Source: Malus domestica
Taxonomy: Eukaryota > Streptophyta > Magnoliopsida > Rosales > Rosaceae
DNA: 64,000 nucleotides
Reading direction: 5' to 3'
Assembly (NCBI RefSeq): GCF_042453785.1
Contig: NC_091661.1
Coordinates: 25,411,501 to 25,475,500, forward strand
Below the pieces are notes generated by a model. It worked only from the letters and a program-made list of their open reading frames with translations. It was not told where the DNA came from and did no database searches. Shown one piece after another: positions 10,960 through 23,253 of this stretch (position 1 is the stretch's first letter; each line of letters begins with the position of its first letter). The translations under genes were made by a program, and so were the position numbers.

Positions 10960-11630
10960 AGCATCTCCAATGGTGCTCTATATCAATCGTATAGTCCTCA
11001 TATATGAGATCCAAGGCCTTCCGATGAATCTGAAAACAAGATTCTGCAATCAACGGTGGAGATTGATTGTGGGTTTTGGTGCCTTTTTACAGATGGAGAT
11101 CAACGGTTTGTAAACCTCAAATTTAAGGTTTTTACTATACCAACTTTTTCATTGAAGGCAATATTTCGTTAAGTTCACAAATATTTCTTTTAAATCCACA
11201 AATGAGTCCTCAAATGTGATAATGGGAGGAAAGGGATCATTTCCGAATCTCTTTCAACTAATCCTCATAACCTACAAATTCAGGTCCTTGAAATTTGATC
11301 CAACGGTTAAAGTTAGTATAATATTTAATGAGATCCCCTGTTTATAGCCGTTAGATAAAATTTCAAGGGATTTGTGGGTCATGAGGCTTAGGGGTGGAAG
11401 GGATCCGGATCCTTTCCATGATGGGAGTCCTTAAATATGAGAGATTTTTCAGTGTGACAGGCACACGAGATGGTATATCACGTGTCGTTATACAAATAAT
11501 GAGATATGTGTGTTAAAAAGTTAATAACTTAAAAACTAAATTACATAAAAATATATGATGTACCACTCATGTTCCCGTCACAATAAAATATTTCTCCTTA
11601 TATAGGGACTCCCATTAGAGACGCTCTTAG
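10960..11630. mobile_element. Candidate MITE with nested smaller elements
   Basis: The left end GAGCATCTCCAATGG and the right end, read in reverse, GAGCGTCTCTAATGG form an imperfect terminal inverted repeat of the common 'GCATCTCCAA' MITE type. Inside lie the foldback 11230-11417 and, at 11440-11600, a segment (TTTTTCAGTGTGACAGGCAC..) that recurs at 40830-41000 and in part at 29345. No TSD was fixed. Confidence 0.4.
11230..11417. mobile_element. Foldback MITE, GGATCC-ended family
   Basis: AAGGGATCATTTCCGAATC at the left pairs loosely with GGATCCGGATCCTTT at the right. The inner arms AAATTTGATCCAACGG / CCGTTAGATAAAATTT surround a short centre. The same design recurs at 16075, 31959, 42015, 42367 and around the copia element at 58647/62785. 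Confidence 0.6.
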
Positions 11631-12176
11631 AGCCAGCGGTGCATAAACCATGTTCATCATCCAATCTGCGATTGTAACAATCAGCAGCTTCACATTGTAT
11701 TAGAACTCAAGTTGGGAAACAAACTCAACGAAGTCGGAGGTTATGACAAGAACAAGTAAGGTAGAATCTACTCAAAAGGAATCAAACCACGACAGATTCA
11801 CAAATTCTGGCAAGCAAAATCACTCTTCAATTTTATTCAAAAACTTGCAACATCGCCACATTGTGCTCCAGAAAGTACAATAGTTTCCCAGCAAGATTGT
11901 CCTCAGCAAACAAATACCAGCCGCCGCCGGCTTGAAATTGAAGCAAACTGTCCGGAAAAGAGGACCGAAACAGTTCCGGATCAAAGAGTGCAAGTTCTTT
12001 CAGATTACACAGGGTAACTCAAACTTATTACGGAACTAAGAGTCTAGAAATAAAATTGAAAATATGAAATCAAAACCCTCTAAAGAAAAGTAAAAAAGTT
12101 GCAAGAACTTATAAACAAGGCATGGGAGGAAAATGACTGCTTGTGGAATAAAAAAAGAGAGGATGTATTTACAGCT

Positions 12177-14900
12177 CTAGGAGGTGAGTAAGGATGCCGG
12201 ATCAACGGGAATAACACTGTCTGGAAAATCTGTTCTCGGTCCGGCAAGTGAGTAGTATGCAAGTATATGGGCTGGATGCTCGACTCCCTGCTGATCAGGA
12301 ACATCAACTCGTCTCGGAGGAATCAACTCGATATTCCAAAATGGGCGAGCCATTGCCAAAAGGTCGAGACCAGTAGCAGATCCTCTGTACCCCTGCACCC
12401 ACAAGTACCTAAGGGAAGTCAGTTGCATTACTGCATCAGCGAGTGCACGCTCGCTGAAGCAGCAACCCCTCATTTCCAATTTTTGCAGACTAGGGCAACC
12501 CTTTGAGAAAGCCAAAAGCCCTGCATCAGATTCCCCAACATAACCCAGAAGCATCCATCTCACATTCTGACTGTACTGGCCGATATAACTCAGTCCCAGA
12601 TCAGTCAAGCCCCCACGACGGAGATACAGAGCAAACCTTCGAAGCTTCTGGCATCCCCTCAAAAGAGCTCGAACCCCATTGTCAAGTGGCAAATCTGTTA
12701 TTGTCACTTCTCGGTCCAGCAAGACAAGGCGAAAATCACAGAGATTTTTAGAGTAAGTCCCAATGTATTCCAGACATGCATTGGTGATGTCCGATACATA
12801 AACAGCCACGTATTCGATCTCTAGGCAGCCCTGTGCCAGGGCCATCAGACCCCGTTGTGAAACAACACCTTCTTCGTGCTCCATGTCTGGTTCATCTGCG
12901 CCCCGCTCAATTCGGAGCCTCCTTAGTCTCTTGCAACTCCGAGCAAGAACTTCTAGTCCTCTATCTCCAATAACGTTCCTTGTCTGCCCAAAATACAAAC
13001 AAATTAAAGTTTTTAAGTAAGTTTCAATACGAATCCTACTCCAAAGCAAAATCATTCAAAACACTCCTGATGATGAATGAAATTTCAAATGAATCTTTTT
13101 GGTATGTTAAAACTTAAAACCTATATATAACTAAGCACAATAAACAGAGCATTATTTGTGACCCATGTGAAATATTTGATTTAGTCACAAACAATATAGC
13201 GAGTTCTTGAACTAGTATTCCAATCAATTATTGTAATTCGACACACTCAACATGCGCATTTGCATGGTACACGAAAGGGCAACAAATTAAAAAGCAGAAA
13301 AAATGGTTTTGTAATCCTACCTCAAGAATTTCCAGGTTGGGGCACCTTTGAATTAATGTGCAGTGGTCCTCAGTGTCCAGCAATGCATAAAGGAGATCGA
13401 GCTTTTTGAGAAGGGTTGCAAATGGGAATACTATTGGCATTTCTTTCTTTCCCATGTACGTTAGACCCAGACGGCAAAGTTTTTGGGGCAAAGTTACAAC
13501 AGAGTACCTCTCTGATTGCTCGTTGAAGAAACCCCCACAAAACTCTTCCAAGACAGCTGCATTACGGAAGAAGCCCACTAGATCCAAGATTTCGCAATCA
13601 CTAGTTTTCACAGAGGATAAGGAGCGACAGTTTTTGGCTATGTGCTCAAGGTCTTCGATTTTGACTTTGATAAGATCCGTCATATAAAAATTCAGAGTCT
13701 CCAGGACAGTGTTGTTCTCAGCAAGCTCGTGTAGCCAATTGCCGTCTTTCTCCTTTATGGAGCTCTCTTCCAAAAACAAGGTCCTCAAATTCCTACAAAA
13801 GCATATAGTGAAAAACAACATCAATTAACGTCTCTCCAGAACAATTACAGAAAAAAATTACTTAGTTGAGAATGATTGCAAAAGCTGCATTAACATGTAT
13901 ACAAGAACAAGGGTTCGTGGATGTGTGCATGCGCATGCATGCGATGCTTACTACACGAATGCCCCCCAAGCGAGTTCCGAAATGCAGCATGTGAATTTCT
14001 CTTCCTTGTCCATAAACATGATGGTAAGATTTCGGTACTACGCTCCCAAGGTTTCAGTTAAATTGGGGGTCAATCTTAAACGAGAAGCGACTTATTTGGC
14101 ACCTGCAGAAGCATTTCTTATGCAACTTCAAAATTTTTGGGGATCACAGAAGTGCTAGAAACTGCCCGAAACAAGGCTTTCGCGAACAAATAACAAACGA
14201 AACAACATGCTGAATTGTGTGAGAGATAATGAAAGAATGAAAGATCCATAAGCAATCCCTGCAACTAAAATTTTTACAAGAGTAATGAAACTATGCAGCA
14301 TGAATGAATATAACTTTGTGCTTCAATTTTTACCAAAACAATGAATGCATCAAACGTTTCTGATTGAACCCACAACAAAATTCACCGCAAGTAAAACAAT
14401 TTCACATAAAGTTGTGAACTTTACTACCTGCAGGAGTGGCCGATGTGGAAAAGCCCATCGGTGGAAAACCCTGAGCACTTGTCGAGCTTAAGCACCTGGA
14501 GCACGCGCCCGCGCGTTTCAGCCAGCAGCTCCAGGTCCGAATCCCTAACAATCATCCGCCGAAAGTGCAGACACGTCAAGCGGTGGAAGGAGTCGGCGAT
14601 CTCCCTCACCCACGGCGTCACATACCCTCCCCAGTCCTCCGGAATCAGATTGAACATCGCCGCCCTCGGCTTCCCCTTCAGCTTCAGCGACTCCAGGTGC
14701 TGAAACCGCTGCCGCAGCCGATCGGGGGTAGTGGTGTAGCAGAGCGCGATGGTCACGTGCTTCCGCGTGAGCGCGTCGAGCTCGTACCACCGCTTGCACA
14801 CCAACGACACGGCGTCGCGGTCCTTCGGGTCGTGCAGATACGGCATCACGACGTCCATAACGACGTCGGTAATCCTACGCCGGACGTTTCGGTCTTCCAT
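12177..14900 (-). CDS. COI1: COI1, jasmonate co-receptor F-box/LRR protein, 3 exons
   Basis: Exons 14900-14428, 13792-13321 and 12983-12177 (introns 635 and 337 bases, GT..AG) encode 583 residues, close to Arabidopsis COI1 (592) and with the same three-exon layout. COI1 is the F-box subunit of the SCF-COI1 ubiquitin ligase. It binds JA-Ile with JAZ repressors in the nucleus and marks JAZ for destruction. The N-terminus holds the F-box (residues about 9-45, VVMPYLHDPKDRDAVSLVCKRW), followed by leucine-rich repeats. Ligand-pocket positions are kept: Arg in KGKPRAAMF (residue 79), Arg in RIERGADE, Tyr in VAVYVSDIT, Arg in DFRLVLLDRE, Tyr in YIGQYS and Arg in VQGYRGS. The ATG at 14900 matches the family start (MED). 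No disruption is seen. The - strand leader has no ATG for over 430 bases upstream. Confidence 0.98.
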
Positions 14901-14956
14901 CGCTAATAAGAAACGTCGCCGGACGAAAATACTCTCACTGAAAAAAAACTTACTGC

Positions 14957-14964
14957 TATTTATA
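14957..14964 (-). promoter_or_regulatory. Possible TATA box of COI1
   Basis: TATAAATA on the - strand, 57 bases upstream of the start codon. If used, the leader would be only about 25-30 bases, which is short; a start site further upstream in the GA-rich region (15200-15400) is equally plausible. Confidence 0.35.
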
Positions 14965-16074
14965 ACAAAAAGTTTCAGAGTCAAAAGTGGGAAAAGATTT
15001 GAATTCTTTAATTCAAGTTCAAGATCGGGTTTTCGGAGCTCCAAATCCCCAACTCCAAATATTTCCAAAAATAGAAACTGGATTCCCAAAACCAGACCCC
15101 TAAACCGTTATATCTCCAAATCCACTTCCAAAAAAAGAATCAAAACGACAACGCACCGCCGCCGCTTACAAAATCACAATCTCAGACAAACGCCGCAACG
15201 TGTCAAGAAACGAGCAGGGACAAACGGAAAGAGAGAGGAGCGAGAAGAAGCACGATCTACGAGAAGCTCGCGCGGAAGACGAGCGAACCGGATCGAAGAC
15301 AGCGGAGCAGGGCGACCAACGGAGGAGCGCGGGAGCATGGAGTCGGCGTGAACGCGAAGCGCATGATCTGAGAAGACGGATCTGACACGGCGGAAGCCGG
15401 CGGCGATTGAATCGGACTTTGAGTAATTAGGGGTCCTTACTAATAATTATGCGCCTCATAAAAACAAAAGGGAAGGGAATGTAGAGCAAAGCGGGTAGGG
15501 GGCGGAAAAGATAAAGGGAAGGCGACAAAACAAAGGCAGAAAACAGTCAAACGTCGTCGTTATGCGTTTGGAGGGATGTACGGGAAGTTGGAAACGTGGC
15601 GATTTGGGGTTGGTCGATGTCAGGTGGAGCAATTGCAGTGTCACTGCAGCAGATGCTGTCTAGGAGTGGTTTAACTGTGATGTGAGTGGAAGGATAAAAA
15701 TTAGCAAAGTAGTTTGGTTTTATTATTTGATTTTTTTTCCAATGTCAATCTTTCTTAAATTGGTTAATCGCGATTTTAGTCATGCAAGTGATATTTAATG
15801 TCAATGAATGAAATTAAAGTCGTTGTGTGATAAGTTCATTTCTCTATTTGCAAATAACGTAATGTGAACTTTCATAATCGAAATTGTTAAATTCCTCAAT
15901 TCATGGAACTTAGACAATTTTATTCATGTAGATAAACTGGTATTGTCTTTTGAAATATGCATCAGCTTTAACCAAGATTTTTGCTTTCTTTGTTTTCCAT
16001 TTCTTAAGGCTGGTTCTTGCTTTTATTATTTTATCAATTTATATGTGACAAGGACGTTCATAACTTGGAAAGTG

Positions 16075-16226
16075 ATCATTTTCGGATTCCTTCCTCCTAA
16101 TCCACCAAGTTCGGAGATCTGGACCTTTAAAAGTTACAACAACTTTAGCCGTCAAATCAAATTTCAATGGTCCAGATCTCTGGACTTGGTGGATTAGGAA
16201 GAAGAGATCCAGAAAGGATCCCTTTC
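16075..16226. mobile_element. Foldback MITE, GGATCC-ended family
   Basis: CCTCCTAATCCACCAAGT and its near complement ACTTGGTGGATTAGGAAG flank AGATCTGGACC / GGTCCAGATCT arms with an AAAGTTACAACAAC centre. The outer end is AAGGATCCCTTT. Confidence 0.75.
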
Positions 16227-17168
16227 CTCATCACTTACCTAGTTACAAGATCAAATGAACCCATGAAAAAGAAAAGAAAGAAAATCCAATAATCTAGAAA
16301 GGAAAGCGGGCAATCTTTTAAAGATATAACCTGTCCTAAAGAAACACTTTTCTGTCTTTGTTCTTGGCATAATTTGACTTAGGGTAACCAAAGGTAACAG
16401 TAAAAAAAAAAACTTTGGTACAGTTGTCTGTCTAGAGCAGGTCTCATTATGGGTGATATTATAATTGGAACAAGGAGACGAAATTATAAGAGTCTCGTTT
16501 ACGCATGACATGATTCAATGTATCTACACAAGCTAATCCATTTCATCTCTATCGCACATCGAACAAAGCTCAAATCTCACCCATTTGAACAGTCAAATTT
16601 TTTACTCTTTGGACTCTGAACAGTCAAAATAACAATAACAACATTTTTTTTTTTACTAAGTGAGGTCAGCATAAGGATTCGACGTAAAATAAAAGTGTCA
16701 ACTATTAACTATCTGACCCCCTTTTCTCTTCTCTTTTATTCGGACTTGAAATCTGCAATATAAGATAAATTTACATCGACGGAGTTTGACTCTGAACTCT
16801 CAGATTGGAAAAAATCTCAATTGAGATTTTTGTGCTACGCAGCATTACTCTTGTATTTGTGGGACCTCAGGGAGGAGCTGACTCGTGACACAATGTTTGC
16901 CGCAGTAACCTGATCTTGTTGGACAGCTGTGCCGCAAAGGATGGTTTTATTGTGTGACGGGGCACATCTCTTTTATTTGCGCGCCAGCGACGCATGATAG
17001 CTGATGGCTGCGGCTGCGGCTGCTGCCTCAAACCCTCATCTGGTCCGTAGAACTTGTAGCTCGCTCTTTACCGTTGATCGTCGTGAAATCTTGTTGCATG
17101 CTGAGTGGGTGGTTTGTTGTAGCTAGCTCTCTCAATCTTTCCCCCCCATCATTTTCCTATCTACAATT

Positions 17169-17345
17169 GTGTTTTATCATTTTATGATGTTATGACACGA
17201 CATGTTTATCTATTTAGAACGAGAGAATTTGATGCATGTATGAGTAGGAATGTGTGGTCATTGTTTTATCATTTTATAATGTTATGACATGTTTACCTAT
17301 TTAGAACGAGAAAATTTGATACGTGTACGAGTATGAATATGTGGT
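17169..17345 (+). repeat. Tandem duplication, about 90-bp unit
   Basis: GTTTTATCATTTTATGATGT..ATTTAGAACGAGAGAATTTGA..GTGTGGTC is repeated once with scattered changes (second copy from about 17263, lacking a CACGA stretch). There is no coding content. Confidence 0.75.
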
Positions 17346-17498
17346 CTGGTCACTGGTACGAGCATGGGAGAATCCATGGCAGTATGCTCGAAGCAAATTA
17401 TGGGAAATTTTAATCTTTAAACTAAAAGGCCTTCCATCTTGGTTTTCAGAATAATAATTTCATTTTTCTTCTCAAATTTAGCGGATGTCATTATTTTC

Positions 17499-17650
17499 TA
17501 GGGGTGTGATATCCACACACCCCTTTTTAGTTCTCACATACCTTTCTAAGTTTCGATCGTTAGATCAGATGAATTGAAGAAGATCAACGAACATAAATTA
17601 ATAAATGGTATGTGAGAAGTAAAAAGAGGTGCGTGGATAGCACATCCCTA
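17499..17650. mobile_element. Foldback MITE (152 bp)
   Basis: TAGGGGTGTGATATCCACAC at the left pairs with the right end, which in reverse reads TAGGGATGTGCTATCCACGC. The pairing continues through AGTTCTCACATACC / GGTATGTGAGAAGT. TTTTC flanks both sides (17494-17498, 17651-17655), a likely TSD. Confidence 0.75.
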
Positions 17651-17747
17651 TTTTCTAATCACCTTTTCATTGTTTGAATGAAATCCATAATTTTGATATA
17701 AAAAACAAGTACACATATCATTAATTTTGATTGTTTATATGTTATAT

Positions 17748-18165
17748 ATATGGAGTGGATTCGTCACACCATTTCTTTACATAATTTTTTACACACATTT
17801 TTGTGAGCCTCACTTTGTAATGTATTATAACGATCTGAACCGTCTACCTTTTAAAATACTATTCATAAATCATCCTTGCGAAAAATTAGGCAAATTCAAA
17901 ATTAATAAGAGATTCATTCGTAGTAAAACAATGGACAAATACAATTCTACAAAGAAACCCTAAGACAATTAATCCAACGGTCATATAATTCAGATTTGGG
18001 TGATTTTTGGTAAACGTAATTTTTGAAGAAAACTTAAAAGTTAAACGGTTCAAATTATTGAAATACATTACAGAATTGTGATGCTATCTTCCAAGATTAG
18101 TTGAAATACATTACAGAATAAATCTCTTAAAAAAAGTATGTAAAAAATAATGTATCCATCCCCTG
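17748..18165. mobile_element. MITE-like element related to 30985-31330
   Basis: The ends (GGAGTGGATTCGTC.. and ..GGATACATTATTTTTTACATAC in reverse) are partly complementary. The body (TTTACACACATTTTTGTG, CATAAATCATCCTTGCGAAAAA, CTACAAAGAAACCCTAA) recurs at 30985-31330, showing a dispersed family. Confidence 0.5.
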
Positions 18166-18206
18166 TAATTATTTAGTTATATCAAAAGTCATAATCGATC
18201 CACTAC

Positions 18207-21200
18207 TAGGCCTGGCATTTTTAACCCAACCCGTTAACCCGACCTGACCCGACCCGTTAAAATTAGTATTCGGGTGGGTGGTTAACGGGTCGGGTAGTTA
18301 ACGGGTCAACCCGTTAGTCACCCGTTACATAACGGGTCAGTTTGGGTAAACCCGTGAAACCCGTTAAGACCCGTTAGTAAGGATTTTTGTGTAATTTCAA
18401 TAGCCCTAATTCAAAACCTCAGGACCTCAGCCGTCAGCCCTCACGTTCCTCACCTCTCTCGCTGCCTCACACGCCATTGCTCTCTGAGACTGAGATCGCT
18501 GTGCAGCCTGTGCTCCTTCCTTCTAGCTCCGGTTATCTCCCTCATCTTCTTCCCTCAAAAACTTTACTGAACTCCACCACTCTCTCTCTGGTAAGCTCCG
18601 ATTTCCTTCAACCTCTTCTTTCATTTCGATTACTTTTCGTTTCTGCAGATTAGATTTTTGGTTGTGTTTTGGATAATGGGTTTTGCGTTTTGTTCATGGG
18701 TTTTGTACAGAGTACTGATTTAGTGTACAGAGTATTGATTTCTTTGTTCATGGGTTTTGTTCATGCGTTTTGTTCATGGGTTTGAATCTTTGGAATCTGT
18801 TTGGGTTGGTAGGAAGAGATTCAACTCTGGGGTTTTTTTAATTTTTCGGTCTGTCATCTAGATTATGTGAAAGAGTTGTATATTTTGAATCTAAGGTCAT
18901 GATTATTAAAAAAGGCTTTATATTCCCACCAAGGGAGATTTTGTAATTGCATGAAAATGGATACCAGCTGGCCCTTGTTTAGTGTAATGCAATTATCTAA
19001 TATGAAAGGATTTGAAAATTTCATTTTTGTTATTTTGTTAGAAGATTCTGTATTTAATTCATAATGGGATGTCTGAAGTCTGAAGTTTTTCCTTCTATTT
19101 TTGTAGCTGTATGCACGATTTTTGAAGCATGAATGGTGATTTCTGAAGTCTGAAGTCTGATTTGAATTGTCTTAGAAAAACCCATTAATCTGAATGCAAG
19201 CTTTTTACTTTGTATGCTGTCTCTCTCTAAATCTGGAATTTCTATATTCTTTGGTATGCATCTTCTTATTTACTAGGTCCAATTTATGAGTTTGAATTTA
19301 AGGCACGGTTTGGAAATTTGGAATTAAAAGTTCATAAATTTGAATTTCTATATTTGTTTATGGTTAGTGCAGATGGATATTGATGAAGAGAACATTGAGG
19401 CCACGGAAATGTCAACAGTCAATCTAAGTGATACGCAAGGTACAACAAGTGCACCAAGTCCTTCAAAGAGAAAGGCTAAAGGTATGCGAGTAGGTAAGAT
19501 ACGTCAAAAGAGATCCCGTGTTTGGACTTTGTTTGAAGAATTGCCTGTTGGTCCTGATGATAAACAACATGCGAAGTGTAAAAACTGTGGGATAGTTTAC
19601 GTATGTGATAGTAATTGTGGGACGAAAAACCTATTGAATCATATGGATACATGTAATAAAAAACATCACATTGATATGAAGAAATCTCAAGTTGGATTGC
19701 GTTCGCCTCAGTTTAACCATGTTAGTTTTTGTGAGCTATTGATTGAGGCTATAGTTAAGCATGATTTGCCTTTTAGGTTTGTTGAATATGAAGGCATTAG
19801 AACTTTGTTTAAATAGATATCTCCTGATATCAAACTGCCGTGTAGAAATACAGTTAAGAAACATGTGTTGAGGATGTTTGAAGATGAAAAGATAAGACTT
19901 CGAGATTGGTTAAATACAGTTGATGGAAGAATTTGTTTGACATCTGACCTATAGTCTTCTGCTACAACTGATGGATATCTCACACTCACAGCTCACTTTG
20001 TTGACAAAGAATGGAAAATGCATAAAAGAATTTTAAATTTTTGTCATATGCCTCCTCCACATACGGGGGTTGCTTTGTCTGAAAAAATTAATGCCTTATT
20101 AGTTGAGTGGGGGATTGAAAAGAAACTGTTTTCCATTACTTTGGATAATGCCTCTGCAAATGATTGTTCTGTTGAGCTATTGAAGAAACAATTAAATTTT
20201 AGAGGCTTGTTATTAATGGATGGAAAGTTCTTTCATGTTCGTTGTTGTGCTCACATTCTAAACTTGATAGTCCAAGATGGACTAAAGGAAATTGATGGAT
20301 CAGTGACTAAAGTTCGTGAGTGCATCAAATATATAAAGTGTTCAGAAGGGAGAAAAATTAAGTTTTTTGCTTGCGTTGCACAAGTAGGGTTGGCAGGTAG
20401 TAAAAGAGGGTTGAGACAAGATGTGCCTACTAGATGGAATTCAACATATACAATGCTTGATAGTGCTATTTTCTATCGTCGTGCTTTTCTCAATTTGGCA
20501 CTTGTTGATTCTAATTTTAGTTCATGTCCTTCCTTGGAAGAGTGGGATAAAATAGAGAAGATTTCCAATTTCTTGGGGTATTTTTATGAAGTTACTTGCT
20601 TATTTTCCGGAACAAATTACCCTACATCAAACTTGTTCTTCCCGAAAGTGTTCAAAGTTCATTATTGTATTAAAGATGCTATGGAAGATTGTGATGATTT
20701 CATGAGACGGATGGGGAGTTATATGAATTTGAAGTTTGAAAAGTATTGGTCAGAGTATAGTTTGATCCTTGCCATTGCGGTGATTCTTGATCCTCGCTAT
20801 AAATTGCAATTTGTAGAGTGGGGTTATGACAAACTCTATGGTAAGGAGTCAGGAGAGTTGAAGGATGTTAGTGGCACATTGTTTGCACTCTTTGGTAGTT
20901 ACATGGACAAGTTCTCTCATCTTCTTGTATCCAACCCAGTTAATCAAACTCCTACTGAAATAAAAGTTGGAGACAAACTTTTTGAGGTAGTATTTATATT
21001 TGTTATTCCTCTGTTTATACTTTTTATATGCATCTTTATATTGTACATTGATCTTTGTTTCTATTTTGTTTTTATATGTAGGAATTTGATAATATTTATC
21101 AAGATGGGTCAACTTTAGTTGAAAAAACTGAATTAAATTTATATCTTGAAGAAAAGAGACTCGATAGAAAACAAGAGTTGGATATTCTTTCATGGTGGAA

Positions 21201-22085
21201 ACTGGAGCAATTTCGTTATCCCGTACTTTCTCGTATGGCTTCTGATGTGTTAACAATTCCTATCTCAACCGTTGCCTCAGAATCAGCATTTAGTATTAGT
21301 GGTAGGGTGCTTGATCAATATCGAAGTTCTTTGTTGCCTGAAACTGTTCAAGCCTTGCTATGTACTAGAGATTGGCTTTTTGGCAAAGAAGGTAAATTTC
21401 ATATTTCTTTGTATTTTTTTAACTTGTTCCAGTAATATTAGTCTTGATTAAACATGGTATGTATTTTAACTTGTTCTTTTAAAGATATTTTTCTACTTAA
21501 TCTGCATGTAATACTAGCTGAGAGATATTTTTCTACTTAATCTGCATGTAATACATAAAGGTGAATGTTGAAGGCAAAAAAGCAGCAGAGGATGCAATAC
21601 AAGAAGGTTGGCAAAAAAGCAGTAGAGGATGCAATGCAATAAGAAGAAAGAGAGCTAATTGAAAAACTTTTGTTTGGAACAAAGTGATACATGTGATGAA
21701 GAACAAAGTTTACGTATTGCTTGATGTGATTTCGTATTTACTTATATACAAAACTTTAGTATACGCTACGAATTAATTGATGTGTAAAACGTAAATTACA
21801 TTGAGTTATATCAAACAATGAGTTAGTTGTAATTCGATATCAAACTTGCAATAGACGAGAATCAAATTTAAAAACTTTCTACTTTCGAAAATAAATATCA
21901 CTGGATGGTAGTCGGATTAATGCTTTTGATTTAATTGCACAAAATGAGGAGCCAAACCAAACTGTCCATCACATTCCTGTTTCCCATCTCTTCCACCAAA
22001 ACACGCTTCTTTAGCACTCGTCTCCTCTCTCTCTCCTCTCTTTCTCTCTCTTTTTTGTCACATAGGTTGTAATTGATTTGAATGA

Positions 22086-22118
<33 letters not shown>

Positions 22119-22281
22119 CATGAAACGGATGAAACGGGTGACCCGTTAAGACCCGTTAGCTTAACGGGTCGGGTTTGGGTGACCCGTTAACTTAACGGGT
22201 TGGGTTTGAGTGACCCGTTAAAATAACGGGTCGGGTTCAACCCGACCCGAACCCAATAAACCCGACCCGTTTACAGGCCTA
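18207..22281 (+). mobile_element. hAT DNA transposon (4.1 kb), inactive
   Basis: The ends TAGGCCTG and CAGGCCTA are inverted repeats. ACTAC flanks both sides (18202-18206, 22282-22286), which may be the remains of an 8-base hAT duplication. Both subterminal zones are packed with ACCCGTTA/TAACGGGT: about nine copies within 18221-18380 and seven within 22137-22270, the expected form of hAT transposase binding sites. The middle holds a BED/hAT transposase gene with nonsense mutations. 18385-18650 is a CT-rich leader-like stretch. A run of about 24 A lies at 22092-22118. Confidence 0.9.
19373..21435 (+). pseudogene. hAT transposase, BED finger, RICESLEEPER-like, with two stops
   Basis: The frame begins at ATG 19373 right after a possible acceptor (GTTAGTGCAG) and continues through 20986, a 95-base GT..AG intron, and 21082-21435. 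Near the start is a BED zinc finger (RVWTLFEELP..KCKNCG..HMDTCNKKH). The middle has the RNase H-like core (DGYLTLTAHFVD, ITLDNASAND, MDGKFFHVRCCAHILNLIVQDGL, DVPTRWNSTYTML). The end has the hAT dimerisation domain (LDILSWWK, PISTVASESAFS, LPETVQALLCTRDWL). TAG codons at 19814-19816 and 19952-19954 interrupt the same frame; the second replaces the Trp of the family motif LW-SS. The protein cannot be made at full length. Flanking inverted repeats show it is a transposon gene and not a domesticated SLEEPER. Confidence 0.9.
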
Positions 22282-22286
22282 ACTAC

Positions 22287-23253
22287 AACCACCATATCAT
22301 TTATAGCAATATGTGTAGAATACAATGCATGATATTCGACAAAATTGTTGTGCTATCTTCCAAGATTAGTTGGGATGGATTTGAGGATGACACTCATGTC
22401 GGATAGCTAAAAAGGAAGATGTCCAATCAGTTTATACATAAATCACTCACAGCAAAAACCTAGTAAACCTATTCACTTCACACTCCATGATATTTTAATA
22501 TGAACTTTAACAAAATGTTTCAGGTACTGTTCACTTTAACGAAAAATCACATTTTAACACTAAAATGTCAATTCTGGTACTATTCATTTTACTCTTCATT
22601 TTGTCCTTATCGTTAAAACTTAAAGTTTTCAAGTCATTTTCATTAGTTTTCCTTATTTTAATTAATGATGATTGAGACAAAATTCTACTCATGGATTTCA
22701 AATTACTTTGGAGGAAGAAACTCATTTACATGGATTTCACTCAGCATTGTATTTCATCGATTCGAGTAGTATAGGTATTAAGTCTTCTTTCAAAGTTCAC
22801 ATCAATAATAATTGACGTAAATCGAAATATATATGATTATGAGATTAAATAATAGTTATATTAATGTTTCCTTAAGGCATTGTGTATGCAAGTAAAAATA
22901 GCCAGTGTTCTATAAGTATTTTTTCAAGGTGCATTTTTTTTCAGAAATTTGAGCAAAATTATTGTATGAATATAATATCCAATCAATGGATGGCCCATGG
23001 TTTTGGAATTTAAAATATAAATAGAATATATGAATATTAACATACAACTTGCATTCGGTATCGTCTACAACTCAATCTTGCCCCACAAAAGAATATGTTG
23101 TTTATATGTGGTCAACTAATCCATTGTTTAACTAAATCTAATTACAAATTAAATTAATTTGAAGCTACCTTAAAGGTTTGATCACTATTTGTAACACTTA
23201 TATATGAACAAAATTATTTGACTTTTTTTTAATGCAAATCACAACTTGACACA
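22287..23253. other. Gene-free interval with one small repeat
   Basis: AT-rich. At 22515-22645 lies a repeat (CACTTTAACGAAAAATCACATTTT..) whose reverse complement is at 45690-45838. Nothing else was recognised. Confidence 0.55.
22515..22645. mobile_element. Small dispersed repeat, copy 1
   Basis: TTCACTTTAACGAAAAATCA..GGTACTATTCATTTTAC..TTGTCCTTATCGTTAAAAC; the ends TTTAACG / CGTTAAA are complementary. The same text lies reversed at 45690-45838, so it is a MITE-like family. Confidence 0.6.

Larger units (their letters stand above)
9014..12176. other. Gene-free repeat-rich interval downstream of COI1
   Basis: No coding signal. It contains a CCTCCGCCCCTTTAGTGTAAATAATATCG block near 10425 resembling a SINE end, the candidate element 10960-11630 with nested repeats, and near 12000-12176 the probable COI1 3' UTR. 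Confidence 0.55.
14965..18206. other. COI1 upstream region and intergenic DNA
   Basis: 15100-15660 is GC- and purine-rich and probably the COI1 promoter and leader. Beyond it I see no gene, only the small repeats listed at 16075, 17169, 17499 and 17748. Confidence 0.55.

Noticed and set aside
13895..14158. 87-residue + strand frame
   Set aside because: It lies in COI1 intron 1 on the opposite strand with no motif.
20018..21118. Long open frame as a possible domesticated SLEEPER-type host gene
   Set aside because: It is flanked by terminal inverted repeats and preceded in frame by two stop codons, so it is a dead transposon gene.
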